In this document: piece by piece, positions 62,890 to 64,000 of the stretch | Layout: each line of letters opens with the position of its first letter | How positions within the stretch are numbered: position 1 is the stretch's first letter | Assembly (NCBI GenBank): GCA_964462135.1 | Contig: CAYWWK010000001.1 | Location: forward strand, 173,248-237,247 | Origin: MGBC163016 sp964462135 | GTDB taxonomy: Bacteria; Actinomycetota; Coriobacteriia; Coriobacteriales; Eggerthellaceae | Reading direction: 5' to 3' | DNA length: 64,000 bases | Translations under genes and position numbers: made by a program | The notes under the pieces: generated by a model | Seen by the model: the letters and a program-made list of their open reading frames with translations, nothing else | What the model was told of the DNA's origin: nothing | The model's database searches: none

Positions 62890-63360
62890 ATGCCACGTCG
62901 TGCAGCAGCACAGCGCAGGCCCATCCAGCCTGACGCGAAGTACAACAACCGTCTTGTCACCCAGCTGACCAACAAGATCATGTTGAATGGCAAGAAGTCC
63001 TTGGCTGAGCGCATCGTCTACACTGCGTTCGACATCGTCGAGGAGAAGACCGGCGAAGATCCGCTGTCAGTCTTCAAGAAGGCCATGGACAACGTTCGCC
63101 CCACTCTTGAGTGCAAGCCCAAGCGCGTTGGCGGCGCAACGTATCAGGTGCCGATGGAGGTCAATTCCCGTCGTGCCACCACGCTCGCCATCCGTTGGAT
63201 CGTCGACTACTCACGTGCTCGTCGTGAGCACACGATGGCGGAGCGCCTTGCGAATGAGATCATGGACGCCTCCCAGAACACGGGAGCCGCTGTGAAGAAG
63301 CGCGAGGACATGTACAAGATGGCCGAGGCGAACCGCGCGTTCAGCCATTATCGCTTCTAG
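62890..63360 (+). CDS. rpsG: 30S ribosomal protein S7
   Basis: The start MPRRAAAQRRPIQPDAKYNN at 62890 has GAAGGAG upstream. The 156-residue product carries LVTQLTNKIMLNGKKSLAER, KPKRVGGATYQVPMEV and RRATTLAIRWIVDYSRARRE, the rRNA- and tRNA-exit-site binding parts. It assembles the 30S head. The rpsL-rpsG gap of about 100 bases could hold S7 feedback structure, not resolved here. Confidence 0.97.
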   Translation: MPRRAAAQRRPIQPDAKYNNRLVTQLTNKIMLNGKKSLAERIVYTAFDIVEEKTGEDPLSVFKKAMDNVRPTLECKPKRVGGATYQVPMEVNSRRATTLAIRWIVDYSRARREHTMAERLANEIMDASQNTGAAVKKREDMYKMAEANRAFSHYRF

Positions 63361-63371
63361 AGGTTGCAGCT

Positions 63372-64000
63372 ATGGCTAAACTATCACTCAAAGATACGCG
63401 CAATTTCGGGATCATGGCCCACATCGATGCGGGTAAGACCACCACGACCGAGCGTATCCTCTACTACACGGGCAAGACCCACAAGATCGGCGAGGTCCAT
63501 GATGGTGCCGCCACCATGGACTGGATGGTCCAAGAGCAGGAACGTGGCGTGACCATCACCTCAGCTGCCACCACCTGCTTCTGGAAGTACCCCCGCGGTG
63601 AGGAGAATGGTCAGGAATACCGTTTCCAGATCATCGACACTCCCGGCCACGTTGACTTCACGGCTGAGGTTGAACGTTCTCTGCGCGTGCTCGATGGAAC
63701 GGTTGCCGTCTTCGATGCCGTGGCAGGTGTGCAGCCCCAGTCTGAGACGGTTTGGCGTCAGGCTGAGCGCTATGGTGTGCCGCGCATCGCCTTCATCAAT
63801 AAATACGACCGCGTGGGCGCTGATTTCTTCCACGCCATCCAAACCATGCGCGATCGTCTGGACGCACCGGCTTATGCCGCCCAGATCCCTATGGGGTCTG
63901 AGGATCAGTTCTGGGGCGTCGTTGACCTGGTCACCATGACGGCGTGGGACTTCAAGGCAGACGACAAGGGCATGACCTATCCTGAGCCCATGGATGAGAT
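63372..64000 (+). CDS. fusA: Elongation factor G, N-terminal part (runs off window)
   Basis: The ATG at 63372 follows AGAGG. About 209 residues are present and the frame is open to the edge. The GTPase domain shows the P-loop GIMAHIDAGKTTTTERILYY, switch I RGVTITSAATTCFW, switch II IDTPGHVDFTAEVERSLRVL and the NKYDR form of the NKxD guanine motif (NKMDR is the usual EF-G form). It drives translocation on the ribosome. Confidence 0.96.
   Translation, partial: MAKLSLKDTRNFGIMAHIDAGKTTTTERILYYTGKTHKIGEVHDGAATMDWMVQEQERGVTITSAATTCFWKYPRGEENGQEYRFQIIDTPGHVDFTAEVERSLRVLDGTVAVFDAVAGVQPQSETVWRQAERYGVPRIAFINKYDRVGADFFHAIQTMRDRLDAPAYAAQIPMGSEDQFWGVVDLVTMTAWDFKADDKGMTYPEPMDE

Overview
The window looks like the chromosome of a Gram-positive, moderately high-GC actinobacterium, most likely of the class Coriobacteriia. 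This rests on the gene set: LL-diaminopimelate aminotransferase, a pyrophosphate-type phosphofructokinase, CBS-containing manganese pyrophosphatase, a bacterial Elp3, and a lipobox immunity protein. It also rests on the style of the promoters, several of which sit so close to the start codon that the mRNA would be leaderless. The placement is inferred from content; no sequence search was run.

Region 1 (about 1-16,000) is accessory DNA. It opens with the 3' part of a large Rhs/YD-repeat gene carrying a C-terminal toxin tip and an overlapping immunity gene. Downstream lie three orphan Rhs cassettes whose shared Rhs segment becomes shorter step by step (homology starts near positions 616, 1617 and about 2027 of the first gene). 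Each has a different C-terminal tip and its own immunity gene or genes. Copies of a roughly 150-500 base repeat sit between the cassettes and again near 14.1 kb and 32.9 kb. The last cassette encodes a papain-like amidase and is paired with a lipoprotein, so the predicted toxin acts outside the cytoplasm. Two toxin-antitoxin modules follow: a PIN/AbrB pair, and a HigBA-like pair whose toxin is interrupted by an in-frame TGA.

Region 2 (16,150-32,650) is housekeeping: rarA, nhaA, hpf and folC, then glmU-prs-pth-yigZ, a phosphofructokinase, and a translationally coupled set of three genes encoding a RecJ exonuclease fused to a RecQ-like helicase, a Rel/Spo stringent-response enzyme and a metallo-beta-lactamase-fold hydrolase.

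Region 3 (32,650-34,800) is a small accessory island. It holds the same repeat family, a DUF4143-type AAA ATPase gene with a palindromic promoter, and REP-like palindromes.

Region 4 (34,800-64,000) is core again. It contains a phosphate permease with its DUF47 partner, a thioredoxin, a zinc phospholipase-C-like protein, lysine-pathway genes (lysC, asd and, apart from them, dapL), tlyA, an alanine/sodium symporter, and two radical SAM proteins (one is Elp3). Elp3 diverges from a methyltransferase-aminopropyltransferase-fold pair over what reads as a symmetric bidirectional promoter. Then come a ThrH-like phosphatase, an Fe-S oxidoreductase subunit, uppP, a TatD hydrolase, aroQ-aroF, pcrA, the CBS pyrophosphatase, an M20 peptidase, a glutaredoxin, an ATP-grasp enzyme, and the start of the str operon (rpsL, rpsG, fusA) running off the right edge.

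The most unusual features are the nested Rhs cassette array with its flanking repeat, the amidase/lipoprotein pair, the RecJ-RecQ fusion, and the bidirectional leaderless promoter at 47.57 kb.
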